Below are positions 23,577 to 31,586 of a stretch of DNA of 34,069 nucleotides, piece by piece; positions within the stretch are counted from its first letter, which is position 1, and each line of letters starts with the position of its first letter. Source of the DNA: Syntrophales bacterium (GTDB lineage Bacteria; Desulfobacterota; Syntrophia; Syntrophales; UBA4778); contig JAQTPK010000031.1 in the NCBI GenBank assembly GCA_028712885.1, positions 1 through 34,069 of the forward strand, given 5' to 3'. A model generated the notes under the pieces. It was not told the origin of the DNA. It was given only the letters and a program-made list of their open reading frames with translations, and did no database searches. A program made the position numbers and the translations under genes.

Positions 23577-24287
23577 ATGACAAAAGGCGGCGGTCCGATA
23601 ATTACGATTCAGGGGGTTGCCGCCAAGCCGAAAGGCTTTTTTGAGGCGATAAGCCAGATTGAGCGATGCCATGAACTGGAATCGCGCGGAGGAGAAATTC
23701 CGGGCGGAATGTTTACGACTCAGAATAAAATCGAATTCTGGGAGGCCGGTTTCATCAGTTGTGTCTGGAGCGGATTATTGACTGTATCATTCACTCCCCT
23801 CGCAATCGGCGTCATCGAAAGAATGATTCCGGTATTCGGCGGCGACGAGCCGAGGGCGTTCGATCAGGTCCTCGTATTTTTCCTGGCTGTAAGCTTTACC
23901 CTCGGCTTTGCCGCATTCCTGGGCCGGCTGGGAAAGTTCTATGAAGGCATGTACACCAAAACCATGATCAGGAGCTTCCTGAGCGGGATCGCGATTGGCT
24001 CGGCCCTGAAAGTCTTTTTCTCTTTCATCCTGTTCCATTTTCTCGCCCTTTATGTCTCGGAACCGGTTCGGCTGGGAAATTTCATCCTGCTTGCCCGCGG
24101 GTGGATCTCGCCCGGGCGGCTTGAATCCATGTATTTTTTTCTGCTCAATTTCAGGAGAATCTATCTCATCTCGGCCTGGTTCGTCCTGATCACGACCATC
24201 TGTTACCTGTCGGTTCCCTTCGCGAGCATCGGGTTGAGGATCTGGAGAGACGACAGGATGAAAAAGAAAGGAGGAATTCGCATATGA
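23577..24287 (+). CDS. Polytopic membrane protein of unknown function
   Basis: 236 residues. A soluble N-terminal stretch of about 50 residues is followed by four hydrophobic segments (about 58-80, 93-115, 132-156 and 196-220). No family recognised. The ribosome site is weak. The space before it (23481-23576) contains repeat-like words GAGTTCCAAGTCCGGAGTCC. Its stop overlaps the next gene start (ATGA). Together with the 82-residue protein it could serve as membrane anchor for the TM-less coupling ATPase (inference). Confidence 0.65.
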   Translation: MTKGGGPIITIQGVAAKPKGFFEAISQIERCHELESRGGEIPGGMFTTQNKIEFWEAGFISCVWSGLLTVSFTPLAIGVIERMIPVFGGDEPRAFDQVLVFFLAVSFTLGFAAFLGRLGKFYEGMYTKTMIRSFLSGIAIGSALKVFFSFILFHFLALYVSEPVRLGNFILLARGWISPGRLESMYFFLLNFRRIYLISAWFVLITTICYLSVPFASIGLRIWRDDRMKKKGGIRI

Positions 24288-24649
24288 CGGAAGAAAACGG
24301 GGCGGCGCAGGCGGAAGCAACTAAAGCACAGTACGACGACAGGATCCGCAAGCGAATAGAGCGGAAAGTGAGCCTCGCCGAAGAGCGCGACTCGAGAGTA
24401 ACGTTCGCGTATACTCTTGATACGAGAATACTGCTTGATCTGCAGTATCCTCTGGACAGAAGCCTGCGGATCGCACGCTCAAGGGTGGGCGTGGACCCCA
24501 GGTACAGTCCTGAAATCGTGTTCGGCCTGATAGAAGAACTTTACGGTGCTTTCATGAAGCTTGACGAAATCAACCGCAGGCTCTGCGATCTTACGGGGCG
24601 GCCTTACCGCACGCCGCGTTTCCTGGAGAAGTTCCGGAAGCAGGAATAG
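24284..24649 (+). CDS. Hypothetical charged helical protein
   Basis: 121 residues, MTEENGAAQAEATKAQYDDR onward, highly charged and mostly helical, with no signal or membrane segment. AAAGGAGG lies nine bases before the ATG, a strong ribosome site, and translation is coupled to the upstream membrane protein. It is the last gene of the accessory run, and I do not recognise a family. Confidence 0.65.
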   Translation: MTEENGAAQAEATKAQYDDRIRKRIERKVSLAEERDSRVTFAYTLDTRILLDLQYPLDRSLRIARSRVGVDPRYSPEIVFGLIEELYGAFMKLDEINRRLCDLTGRPYRTPRFLEKFRKQE

Positions 24650-24650
24650 G

Positions 24651-24693
24651 AGTTTCTGGTTTCTGGTTCTGGTTTCTAGTTTCTGGTTCTTGG
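24651..24693. repeat. Tandem TTTCTGGTTTCTGG low-complexity repeat
   Basis: Five imperfect copies of TTCTGGT directly after the stop codon of the last module gene. It is another vocabulary of the same repeat type seen throughout the window. The remaining space to 24854 shows no gene. Confidence 0.7.
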
Positions 24694-24854
24694 AGCCGTT
24701 TTATAAGGCGAGATTCGATGTAAAATACTTCAGGCCACATCGGCGAACGAGCACCTTCAAGCATGTCCGTGCAGAGCGGGCGGGTATTCTTCCTCCCCGT
24801 CCTGTTCATTTGCCGTTCTCTGTTACTGATAATAAAGCCTGCCATTTGTTTGAC

Positions 24855-25598
24855 CTATAAGGAACTCCCTGAATGAGGGCATACTTTGTCAAGCCATTTT
24901 AATATTTCAGGTGCCGTCTTCTTCCCAGGCACCTCTCTTCTGTCGTAAATCACCCGATGCTTCAACTGAACTCTGCATACCGTGAATGCGTATCTCGGCG
25001 GCCGGCTGTTGTCGGTCAGAATAGCGGCATCACTCTCACCAATTGCCATGCTGACTGCTTTCTGTGTTCTCGGGAAGCGTGAAATAATTTTCCTGCGGTC
25101 AACTCCATGTCCACCTTGAGCAACTCTACTGAGAACGCGTCCTTCGGAGACCTGAGCGCTTGAAAGACCCACAAAAAACAAAAGGACAAAATATCCGGCG
25201 TTCTGCATTCCCTTTATAAGATCAATTTTGGATCGTCGTTTTCCATCCACAAATCTCCATTCCGAGAAAACCGTTTCCATAGCGAAAGGGACCTTCCTGA
25301 GAATGGCGTGCGCGACGAATGCCTGTACTCCATGCTGGGCTACATGCATCCAGCTTTTATCTCTATCTCTGATTTGTGTCGCCCAGAGAGGCAATCGAGG
25401 TGGGCGTCCGGTTTCTTCGGGCAATATGGACATCATCATGCGATCGGCATTTATAAGGGGCATTTGAAAACGATCGGCAAGACGTCTTCGCCACATAGTC
25501 GATTTGCCGGAGCCGTTATGACCAGCAAGTATAATAGCAAGAGGCTTTTTGGAATTTTTTTGAGCGGATAGGATGGTCTCGACTGCTTCCGTCAGCAT
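24855..25598 (-). CDS. Zeta-toxin family P-loop kinase
   Basis: 247 residues with Walker A GHNGSGKST near 26, LINADRMM near 49, and AMETVFSE near 105, the pattern of zeta toxins and related UDP-GlcNAc kinases. These stop growth by blocking cell-wall precursor synthesis. The conserved Asp/Arg of the ADR motif is present. The gene lies two bases after the antitoxin-like gene on the same strand, in toxin-antitoxin order. Base composition is lower in GC than its neighbours, suggesting recent acquisition. It could stabilise the accessory module next to it. Confidence 0.85.
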   Translation of the reverse strand: MLTEAVETILSAQKNSKKPLAIILAGHNGSGKSTMWRRRLADRFQMPLINADRMMMSILPEETGRPPRLPLWATQIRDRDKSWMHVAQHGVQAFVAHAILRKVPFAMETVFSEWRFVDGKRRSKIDLIKGMQNAGYFVLLFFVGLSSAQVSEGRVLSRVAQGGHGVDRRKIISRFPRTQKAVSMAIGESDAAILTDNSRPPRYAFTVCRVQLKHRVIYDRREVPGKKTAPEILKWLDKVCPHSGSSL

Positions 25599-25600
25599 CG

Positions 25601-25909
25601 TTACGGAATTCGAGTAAAATGACCTTTTACGAATTTACCTCTTTCAAGCTTTCCGTCACACTTACGAATCAAGAGATCCGGATTTTTTGGATCCGCAATA
25701 AAGAGAGGCACACCTTTGGCAGTTTTGATCCTTACGCCGGGAGTGATTATTTTCTTTTTTGCTCTAGCGAAAGCAGTCTGACCCGCTTTGATATTGCGTT
25801 TGACTTCAGCTCCTGACACAGCTGGCGCTGTTACTTTGACTGAGCCGAACTTCACACTTATATTCCCGTTTTTCTGCCCTTTAACCAGCGCACTATACTT
25901 TATTATCAT
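25601..25909 (-). CDS. Putative antitoxin of the zeta-type module
   Basis: 102 residues, basic, MIIKYSALVKGQKNGNISVK onward, with a small beta-rich start and a middle segment AKKKIITPGVRIKTAKGVPL. No epsilon or PezA antitoxin motif is visible, so it is called by position: first gene, small, tightly coupled to a zeta-like toxin, behind a palindromic promoter. It may belong to a stand-alone antitoxin family that pairs with type II zeta-like kinases. Confidence 0.6.
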   Translation of the reverse strand: MIIKYSALVKGQKNGNISVKFGSVKVTAPAVSGAEVKRNIKAGQTAFARAKKKIITPGVRIKTAKGVPLFIADPKNPDLLIRKCDGKLERGKFVKGHFTRIP

Positions 25910-25936
25910 AGTCGATACTCTTTTCTATGTAACCGA

Positions 25937-25965
25937 ACTATATAGATATATATATCTATTGTCAA
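25937..25965 (-). promoter_or_regulatory. Toxin-antitoxin promoter with operator in its spacer
   Basis: On the minus strand TTGACA (25960-25965), exactly 17 bases, TATAGT (25937-25942). An 18-base perfect palindrome, ATAGATATATATATCTAT (25942-25959), fills the spacer. A protein bound there would block polymerase, as in self-repressed toxin-antitoxin operons. Confidence 0.85.
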
Positions 25966-25986
25966 CACAATAGAATTTAAGTCATT

Positions 25987-26020
25987 TGATTTCTGTGTTA
26001 TCTGCGTCTATGTGGTGAAT
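25987..26020. repeat. Low-complexity element with TCTGTGTTATCTGCGTC words
   Basis: A short block of the type TCTGTGTTATCTGCGTCTAT followed by GTGGTGAAT, between the toxin-antitoxin promoter and the small membrane protein gene. It resembles dispersed words seen in many environmental genomes (recollection). Only one copy is in this window. Confidence 0.4.
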
Positions 26021-26076
26021 CTTCACTTATTCCGAAACAACAGGCTGGCGATTGCACCCGGCAATCGGACGATCAT

Positions 26077-26367
26077 TCAGAGACTTGCCATAACCATGCC
26101 GGCCAGGACGCCGAAACCGGCGATTACGACTAGGCTCCCGATTGAGACGGGACCGGTTACGGATTTGAGGATCCCGAGCAGCAGGCCGGGATAAACGGAA
26201 AAAAGCAGGATGGAAGCCGCCACCAGGGGCAGGACGATCCACTGTGAGCGCCCGGCCCAGATCCTGTCCAGGAATACGGAAGTGCCGAGCATGATCAGGA
26301 CGAAATAAAGCAGATGGAAGAGTATCCCTATTGCGTCCGAGATTCCATTTACAGTCATTGCGTCCAT
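26077..26367 (-). CDS. Small membrane protein
   Basis: 96 residues with three hydrophobic segments (about 12-30, 43-60 and 70-94). Start ATG 26367 with GGAG five bases upstream. No family recognised and no partner on the same strand. A stand-alone gene between the toxin-antitoxin module and a long repeat region. Confidence 0.65.
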   Translation of the reverse strand: MDAMTVNGISDAIGILFHLLYFVLIMLGTSVFLDRIWAGRSQWIVLPLVAASILLFSVYPGLLLGILKSVTGPVSIGSLVVIAGFGVLAGMVMASL

Positions 26368-26377
26368 CGTTTCTCCG

Positions 26378-26582
26378 GAGGAATTTCAAAGTTTCAAAAT
26401 CCCAAATTACAAATTCCAGGAACCGAATCCCAGACAAATCCTAAATCCCAAGCACTAAATCCTAAAAATATTCCAAATTCGAAATTCAAAATTAAAAACC
26501 CATGAAGTCCAGGTTTTTGCGTTTCGAATTTTGGATTTTGTGATTGCTTGGGATTTGGAATTTGTAATTTGGAATTAATTTA
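26378..26582. repeat. Long inverted low-complexity repeat, AAATCCCAAATTACAAATTCC vocabulary
   Basis: The left half (26379-26500) is made of the words CAAAATCCC, AAATTACAAATTCC and AATCCTAAATCCC. The right half (26524-26582) holds the complementary TTGGATTTTG, GGGATTTGGAATTTG and TAATTTGGAATT. The loop lies near 26501-26523. The vocabulary is shared with 15274-15330. Confidence 0.8.
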
Positions 26583-26636
26583 CTTTAGATAAAGTTTTGT
26601 GATTCGTCAAACACACATCTCACCTTGTCGGCTGCG

Positions 26637-26864
26637 CCTCCTATCCTTGCATCTTCCCAATTTCGCATCTTCGTCTTTTCTCACCCTCTCACCATCTCAA
26701 CCTCTCACCTTCTGATTCCTAGCCCTCCTATCCTCGCATCTTCCCAACTTCGCATCTTCGTATTTTCTCACCCTCTCACCATCTCAACCTCTCACCTTCT
26801 GATTCCTAGCCCTCCTATCCTTGCATCTTCCCAATTTCGCATCTTCGTCTTTTCTCACCCTCTC
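26637..26864. repeat. 87-bp tandem repeat, two full copies and a partial third
   Basis: Copies start at 26637, 26724 and 26811 and differ at only a few bases. Each contains GCATCTTC, CCCAATTTCGC, TCACCCTCTCACC and CTCACCTTCTG, the reverse complement of the GCGAAGATG/GTGAGAGG vocabulary at 15242 and 27811. The third copy runs into the EamA stop codon. The unit has no spacer/repeat structure, so it is not a CRISPR array. Confidence 0.9.
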
Positions 26865-27789
26865 AGTCGCTCGGCTTCTCAGCTTCTATTCCTTTTCGCA
26901 ATTCCGTGCGGAATACCCCCATGACCGCAAGGATGATCATAGCCGCTCCCGCCGCGATATTCCAGGAAAGGGGTTCGCCGAGAACGAGCCATCCGAGAAC
27001 AACCGCCAGCACCGGGTTGACGTACGCAAACGTCATCACGATGTCGACGGGAAGGAGCCTGAGGGTCATCACATAAGAAGTGAACGCAAGCACCGAGCCG
27101 AACAGGATCAGATAGCCCCATGCCGCCCATGCTTCGGGGATCGGGGCGGGAGCCGGCTCGCCGAGTACAAGCGATATCAGAATCAGGACTGCCGCCGAGG
27201 ACAAGTGCTGATACGCGGAAACCGCGAAGCCGGAGAGATCCAGGGGACGCCTGGCCTGGAAGACCGAGCCGATCGACCAGTTAATGGACGCAAGAACCAG
27301 GGCTGCTGCGGCGACGAATTGATTCGCGAACCCGCCCGCTCCCGGCGCTAAAAGAAAACCCACCCCCGCAAAGCCCAACAGGAGATAAAGCATCAGGCGC
27401 AGGGAAGGCTTTTCCCGCACGAGTGCGGATTCCGTCAGCGCCGTCCAGATCGGGATGGTGGAAACCAGAAGCGCTGTTATGCCGGAACCCACGGACTGCT
27501 CCGCCCAGGTGATGAGCCCGTTGCTGCCGACCCAGAGCATGACGCCGGAAAACGATGCGACATAAAGCTCTCTCCGGGTAATCCGGATCCGGTCCTTTCG
27601 AAGAAGACAGATTCCGATCAGAATCAGACCCGCCACCAGCATCCGGCTCCCCGCCATGATGAAGGGGGGAAAACCGCTCCCTTCCCGCACCGCCACGCGG
27701 ATTGCAAGATAAGTACTGCTCCAGACGGTATATACTACAAGAAGGTGCAGCAGCCCCGGGGTGGATAGGTGCTCGATTCGGCGGATCAA
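26863..27789 (-). CDS. EamA/DMT-family transporter
   Basis: 308 residues with ten hydrophobic segments in two repeated halves, the standard drug/metabolite transporter layout. Motifs include YTVWSSTYLAIRVAV near 20 and AYVNPVLAVVLGWLVLGEPL near 255. Substrate unknown; likely an inner-membrane exporter. The start is TTG (27787-27789), chosen because AGGGAG lies nine bases upstream. The last few codons and the stop are made of the adjacent GAGAAGCCGAGCGACTGAGAG repeat words. Confidence 0.9.
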   Translation of the reverse strand: MIRRIEHLSTPGLLHLLVVYTVWSSTYLAIRVAVREGSGFPPFIMAGSRMLVAGLILIGICLLRKDRIRITRRELYVASFSGVMLWVGSNGLITWAEQSVGSGITALLVSTIPIWTALTESALVREKPSLRLMLYLLLGFAGVGFLLAPGAGGFANQFVAAAALVLASINWSIGSVFQARRPLDLSGFAVSAYQHLSSAAVLILISLVLGEPAPAPIPEAWAAWGYLILFGSVLAFTSYVMTLRLLPVDIVMTFAYVNPVLAVVLGWLVLGEPLSWNIAAGAAMIILAVMGVFRTELRKGIEAEKPSD

Positions 27790-27810
27790 TAGGTGCTCCC
27801 TCTGTCAAAA

Positions 27811-28043
27811 ATGGAAGTTGCGAAGATGAGAGGATGCGAAAATACGGCAAAACGACGCAGATGCGAAGTTACGAAGATGCCAAAACGAAGCTTCGAATCC
27901 TGCGATCCGAACAAATAGATTTTGCCGAGAGATCTCTAACCGGAGCGGAAGCGCAATTCAAGGCGGAAGATATTCCCTCAGCCGACCGCCCTTTTTGGGA
28001 TCTCACCTTCCTATCTTCCCATCTTCGCAACTTCTCAACTTCG
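27811..28043. repeat. Inverted low-complexity repeat, GTTGCGAAGATGAGAGGATG vocabulary
   Basis: The left block 27812-27885 (GAAGTTGCGAAGATGAGAGG and related words) faces the right block 28000-28043 (CCTATCTTCCCATCTTCGC, CAACTTCTCAACTTCG) across about 115 bases without a gene. It lies between the EamA gene start and the PhaC-like gene stop. Confidence 0.7.
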
Positions 28044-28049
28044 TTCCCG

Positions 28050-29876
28050 TCAGGCTGTCTTCCTGAGCTTTTCCCCCGGGCGCTCGTCGCGGAAGAACGC
28101 GAGCACGATGTCGAGATATTCGGCCAGGAGCTGTTTGCTGACGACAAAGATATGTCCGACGTTCTTCTCGATCGTGCGGTTCAGGCCGCCGCGGGAAACG
28201 GCGAGGTTCCCGTCTTCAACCATTCCCCACAGCTCGCTCGCCACGCAGGATCCCGCCGGGGCGATCGGGTCGCGCGTGCCCCGGTATGAGAAGATCTGGA
28301 CGCCTGCCCGCCGGAGAGCGCCCATGTCGACCGGCTTTCCGTCAAGCTCCGGGACGGAGGACGGCAGGCGGTATTTCCCCTCTGCAATTTCGTTCCCCAT
28401 GAAGACGCGCTCGATCCATTCCCGGTGCGCCTTGGCCGGAAATCTCGTCCCGTGCGTCAGCCAGTAGAGGAAAGGCGCCGCATCCTTGGCGGCGTGCGGG
28501 ATCTGGACCCGTCCGTAAAAGCCCAGCGAGACGGTATACTGAACGCCGGGCTGGATCTCGTTCATCCCCGAGTCTATAACCTGGGGCGGGATATTGACGG
28601 GCCCGAACAACTGGTCCATGATGACGGGATCGTATCCGCGCCGGATCACTTCCCGTATCGCACCGTGGCCGCTCTCGGCATCGTCGAATTTTACGGGAGC
28701 CGCCATTACGGCAATTTTCTTTATATCCATCTCCTTCCCCTGCGCTTCGAGCTCCTCCGCCCTTCTCGCCAGATAGGGGAACATCAGCGTCCCGCCCATG
28801 CAGTAGCCCATTACGAATATTTCATGCCCGGGATGCCTCTTCTGGATGAGGCTGATGTAGTGGTCATGAACCGTTTTCCCGAAAAAGCCCAGGCCGAGCT
28901 CGGTCTCGGACGACCCGGGATTGCCGAAATCCACCATGTAGACCTCGAAGCCCTCGGCCAGCACCGCCGCAACAACCGACTTGCCTTCGGCCAGATCGAG
29001 TATCTCCGGCTTATTGATCAGGGGAGTGGAGAAATAGAGGATCTTCCCGTTCGGCTCCACGCCTTTAGGCGTCCGGTATTGGCGAAGCCTGACGCTGTTC
29101 ATCTTGGAACCGCGCACGTATTCAAAGGGAGAAAAACCGATTTTGCCCCCTGTTATCCTCTCCGAAAATTCGCGTATGTCGAAGGCGTTTTCCTTGAAAA
29201 GATAGACAAGCCTGTTCTGGTTCTCCTCCAGGTACTGTTCGAAAGTCTGGGCCCAGGTCCCGTCCGCGTTCTTTTTCATGAACGGGATATCTCCGTCGCG
29301 GGGCGGGGTTTCCGTGATCACGATCAGGATGCTTTTCAGGAGATCTTTCATCGCCTTGAGGCGGGTTAGTCCCCGCGAGCTGTAGCTTTTTTCCAGCTCG
29401 GCAAAATCGTTCAGGTAATTCTTGAGATACTCCTTTCCCTCCCGGGTACAGGTTGTCTCCAGCATTATTCTGCGGTCGAATTTATCTCCTTTGATGAAAT
29501 GGCGGCAAAGGTTGTACAGGACATCCGCATAATTCGTATACACGAAGGCGTTCATTTCTCCGAACAGGTCCGGATTTCTGCCCGTCCGGGCGGCGATGCG
29601 GGCATGGGCCTTGACGTGGCCCAGGAATGAATTCTCCATGATGTCGCTCTGTAAGCCCGCGCCCAGCGACATCGGCCCGAAAAAGAAAGGATTCTTGCGA
29701 ATACCTTCGAGCATATACTGCCAGCGCAGCATCGCCCTTATCTGCTGTCCGGCCAGTTGGCTCTTCCAGGAAACCGCCGTGTCGTACCCTTCCGGATTGT
29801 CCGCCGGCGTCGCCCCTATTGCTTCCAGCAGCTCGTCAGGAGTAATTCTTGCCTCTAATGTGATCTTTCTTTCCAT
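28050..29876 (-). CDS. PhaC-like alpha/beta hydrolase (poly-hydroxyalkanoate synthase family)
   Basis: 608 residues. The C-terminal half is an alpha/beta-hydrolase fold with the PhaC-type box GYCMGG near 365 (catalytic Cys), a catalytic Asp in GTRDPIAP near 545 and His in NVGHIFV near 580. The N-terminal about 280 residues match the PhaC_N-type helical region with NSFLGHVKAH in it. PHA synthases polymerise hydroxyacyl-CoA into storage granules, but no phaA, phaB, phasin or phaE is next to it. A divergent synthase or a related acyltransferase both fit. GGAGG lies before the ATG. Confidence 0.8.
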   Translation of the reverse strand: MERKITLEARITPDELLEAIGATPADNPEGYDTAVSWKSQLAGQQIRAMLRWQYMLEGIRKNPFFFGPMSLGAGLQSDIMENSFLGHVKAHARIAARTGRNPDLFGEMNAFVYTNYADVLYNLCRHFIKGDKFDRRIMLETTCTREGKEYLKNYLNDFAELEKSYSSRGLTRLKAMKDLLKSILIVITETPPRDGDIPFMKKNADGTWAQTFEQYLEENQNRLVYLFKENAFDIREFSERITGGKIGFSPFEYVRGSKMNSVRLRQYRTPKGVEPNGKILYFSTPLINKPEILDLAEGKSVVAAVLAEGFEVYMVDFGNPGSSETELGLGFFGKTVHDHYISLIQKRHPGHEIFVMGYCMGGTLMFPYLARRAEELEAQGKEMDIKKIAVMAAPVKFDDAESGHGAIREVIRRGYDPVIMDQLFGPVNIPPQVIDSGMNEIQPGVQYTVSLGFYGRVQIPHAAKDAAPFLYWLTHGTRFPAKAHREWIERVFMGNEIAEGKYRLPSSVPELDGKPVDMGALRRAGVQIFSYRGTRDPIAPAGSCVASELWGMVEDGNLAVSRGGLNRTIEKNVGHIFVVSKQLLAEYLDIVLAFFRDERPGEKLRKTA

Positions 29877-30082
29877 CCCACTGTCCTCCCCCTCTTGTGC
29901 TCTACTCTACCCTAACAGATTCCGGGAATTTGAGACATATTTATTTCAAATCATTAGCTTTCTTGCTGCCAAGACCCCGTCCCGCAGGCGCGCTCCGGGA
30001 CATACTTTCCCCTTGACGCGTCTTCCGGGTAATTTTAAGTATATATCGACTTTTCCGATAAAAAATGAAATGGAATGGAAAT

Positions 30083-30913
30083 ATGAATGTTCGCAGGACG
30101 GTTTTTTTTGTTTCCGACAGAACCGGCATTACGGCCGAGACCCTCGGGCAGAGTCTCCTGACCCAGTTTGATCATATCGAATTCGACCTGATAACCATGC
30201 CTTTCATCGACACCCATGAAAAGGCCTCGAACGCGGTCGTCAGGATCAACAGCACGGGGCAGGAAAAGGGAATACGGCCGATTGTTTTCAGCACGCTTAT
30301 CGACCCGGAGATCCGGGAGATTCTCATGACGAGCAACGCCGCCTTTTTCGATTTTTTCGAAACGTTTATTTCCCCTCTCGAAAGCGAGCTCAGCGTGCAA
30401 TCTTCGCATGTCGTCGGCCGTTATCACAGCCAGGCCAGCGACACGGCGTACCAGATCCGGATCGATGCCGTCAATTACGCCCTTCAGAACGACGACGGCA
30501 TGTCGACAAAGGATTATGATAAAGCGGATGTGATCCTGGTCGGCGTCTCCCGGAGCGGGAAAACTCCCACCTGTCTCTACCTCGGACTTCAGTTCGGGAT
30601 CCACGGCGCGAATTACCCGCTTACGGAAGAGAACCTGCTGAGCCGTTATTCGAAAATGCCGGATGCCCTCGAGAGCTACCGGAAGAAATTGTACGGCCTG
30701 AGCATCAATCCCGACCGTCTGCAGAAGATCCGGGCGGAAAGAAGGCCCGACAGCCGCTACGCTTCTCTGAAACAGTGCCAGCTCGAAGTCTTCCGGGCCG
30801 AATCACTGTTTTATTCGGAAAACATACCCTTTCTGAATACAACGATGATTTCAGTGGAGGAGATCGCCGCGACGATCATGCATGAGATGAAGCTGGTGCG
30901 GAGGGTGCACTGA
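30083..30913 (+). CDS. ppsR: Pyruvate phosphate dikinase/PEP synthase regulatory protein (DUF299)
   Basis: 276 residues of the PpsR/PDRP family, a bifunctional ADP-dependent kinase and Pi-dependent pyrophosphorylase that switches PEP synthase or pyruvate phosphate dikinase off and on. The P-loop GVSRSGKTPTCLYLG lies near 157, and FFVSDRTGITAETLGQSLL at the N-terminus is characteristic. The start is either ATG 30083 (GGAAAT just before) or ATG 30065; the shorter form fits the family. Its target enzyme is not in this window. It converges on leuD across a repeat hairpin. Confidence 0.92.
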   Translation: MNVRRTVFFVSDRTGITAETLGQSLLTQFDHIEFDLITMPFIDTHEKASNAVVRINSTGQEKGIRPIVFSTLIDPEIREILMTSNAAFFDFFETFISPLESELSVQSSHVVGRYHSQASDTAYQIRIDAVNYALQNDDGMSTKDYDKADVILVGVSRSGKTPTCLYLGLQFGIHGANYPLTEENLLSRYSKMPDALESYRKKLYGLSINPDRLQKIRAERRPDSRYASLKQCQLEVFRAESLFYSENIPFLNTTMISVEEIAATIMHEMKLVRRVH

Positions 30914-30914
30914 A

Positions 30915-31008
30915 GGCAAAAGGCAAAAGGCTAAAGGCACGCAAAAGATTCGGTGGCCCTTTATCGCTTTGCCCTTAGCCCTTTGCCCTTAGCCCTTTGC
31001 CTTTAGCC
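30915..31008. repeat. Inverted low-complexity repeat, GGCAAAAGGCTAAAGGC vocabulary, between convergent genes
   Basis: The left words GGCAAAAGGCAAAAGGCTAA (30917-30936) are answered by the right words TTTGCCCTTAGCCCTTTGCC (from 30968), repeated three times to 31008. The hairpin would serve as a two-way terminator for ppsR and leuD. It includes the leuD stop codon. Confidence 0.8.
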
Positions 31009-31489
31009 TCTTCTTGATATGCGCCATCAGCCCCCCGTCGTCCAGGAGTTCCTGCATGAACGGAGGGATAGGCTGAATTTTCAATACGGCGGGATCACCC
31101 GGGATGCGTATGGTCCCCGCATCGCCGTCGATCTCGATTTCCTCGCCTTCCGCTATCCTGTCCCGGAGTTCGGGTGATTCGAAGATCGGAAGCCCCATAT
31201 TGAACGCATTGCGGTAAAAGATCCGGGCAAAGCTCCTGGCTACCACGCAGGAAACGCCGGCCGCCTTGATCGCGATAGGGGCGTGCTCCCGGGAAGAGCC
31301 GCAGCCGAAATTTACGCCGGCAACGATTATATCGCCTTTCCTGACCTTTTTCGGGAATTCCGGATCGGCATCCTCCATGCAATGGGCGGCCAGGGCCTGC
31401 GGGTCCGAAGTCGTCAAATACCGGGCGGGAATAATCGCATCCGTGTCGATGTGATCCCCGAATTTCCAAATCCTTCCTTTAAACTTCAT
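30989..31489 (-). CDS. leuD: 3-isopropylmalate dehydratase small subunit
   Basis: 166 residues, the swivelling small subunit of isopropylmalate isomerase in leucine synthesis. Motifs are DHIDTDAIIPARYL near 12, NFGCGSSREHAPIA near 63, and SFARIFYRNAFNMGLP near 90. The length and pattern are of the short prokaryotic LeuD2/HacB type. The start ATG 31489 has only a weak ribosome site; a longer frame upstream runs through repeat. The last four residues (KAKG) and the stop are encoded by repeat words. Confidence 0.95.
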   Translation of the reverse strand: MKFKGRIWKFGDHIDTDAIIPARYLTTSDPQALAAHCMEDADPEFPKKVRKGDIIVAGVNFGCGSSREHAPIAIKAAGVSCVVARSFARIFYRNAFNMGLPIFESPELRDRIAEGEEIEIDGDAGTIRIPGDPAVLKIQPIPPFMQELLDDGGLMAHIKKRLKAKG

Positions 31490-31511
31490 ATTCGTTCTCG
31501 TATGATTTATT

Positions 31512-31586
31512 CGTAAGGAGTGAGGAGTAAATCGTAAGGTGTAAATTCGGAAAGAACACCTCACCCCTTACTCTTTACTCCTTACG
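31512..31586. repeat. Inverted low-complexity repeat, GTAAGGAGTGAGGAGTAAA vocabulary
   Basis: The left arm 31512-31543 and the right arm 31556-31586 (CACCTCACCCCTTACTCTTT and on) are near reverse complements. It fills the leuC-leuD gap and overlaps the leuC stop codon. The vocabulary is shared with 6825-6860. Confidence 0.8.

Noticed and set aside
17648-25980. Attachment-site direct repeats bounding the accessory region
   Set aside because: I found no clear direct repeat at both ends, no tRNA at a boundary and no integrase, so no element ends are called.
26637-26864. Possible CRISPR array
   Set aside because: Whole 87-bp units repeat without unique spacers, and no cas gene is nearby.
26625-26924. 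Open frame with a 29-residue unit repeated three times
   Set aside because: It arises only because the DNA repeat is 87 bp, a multiple of three. It has no ribosome site and lies in a low-complexity intergenic element.
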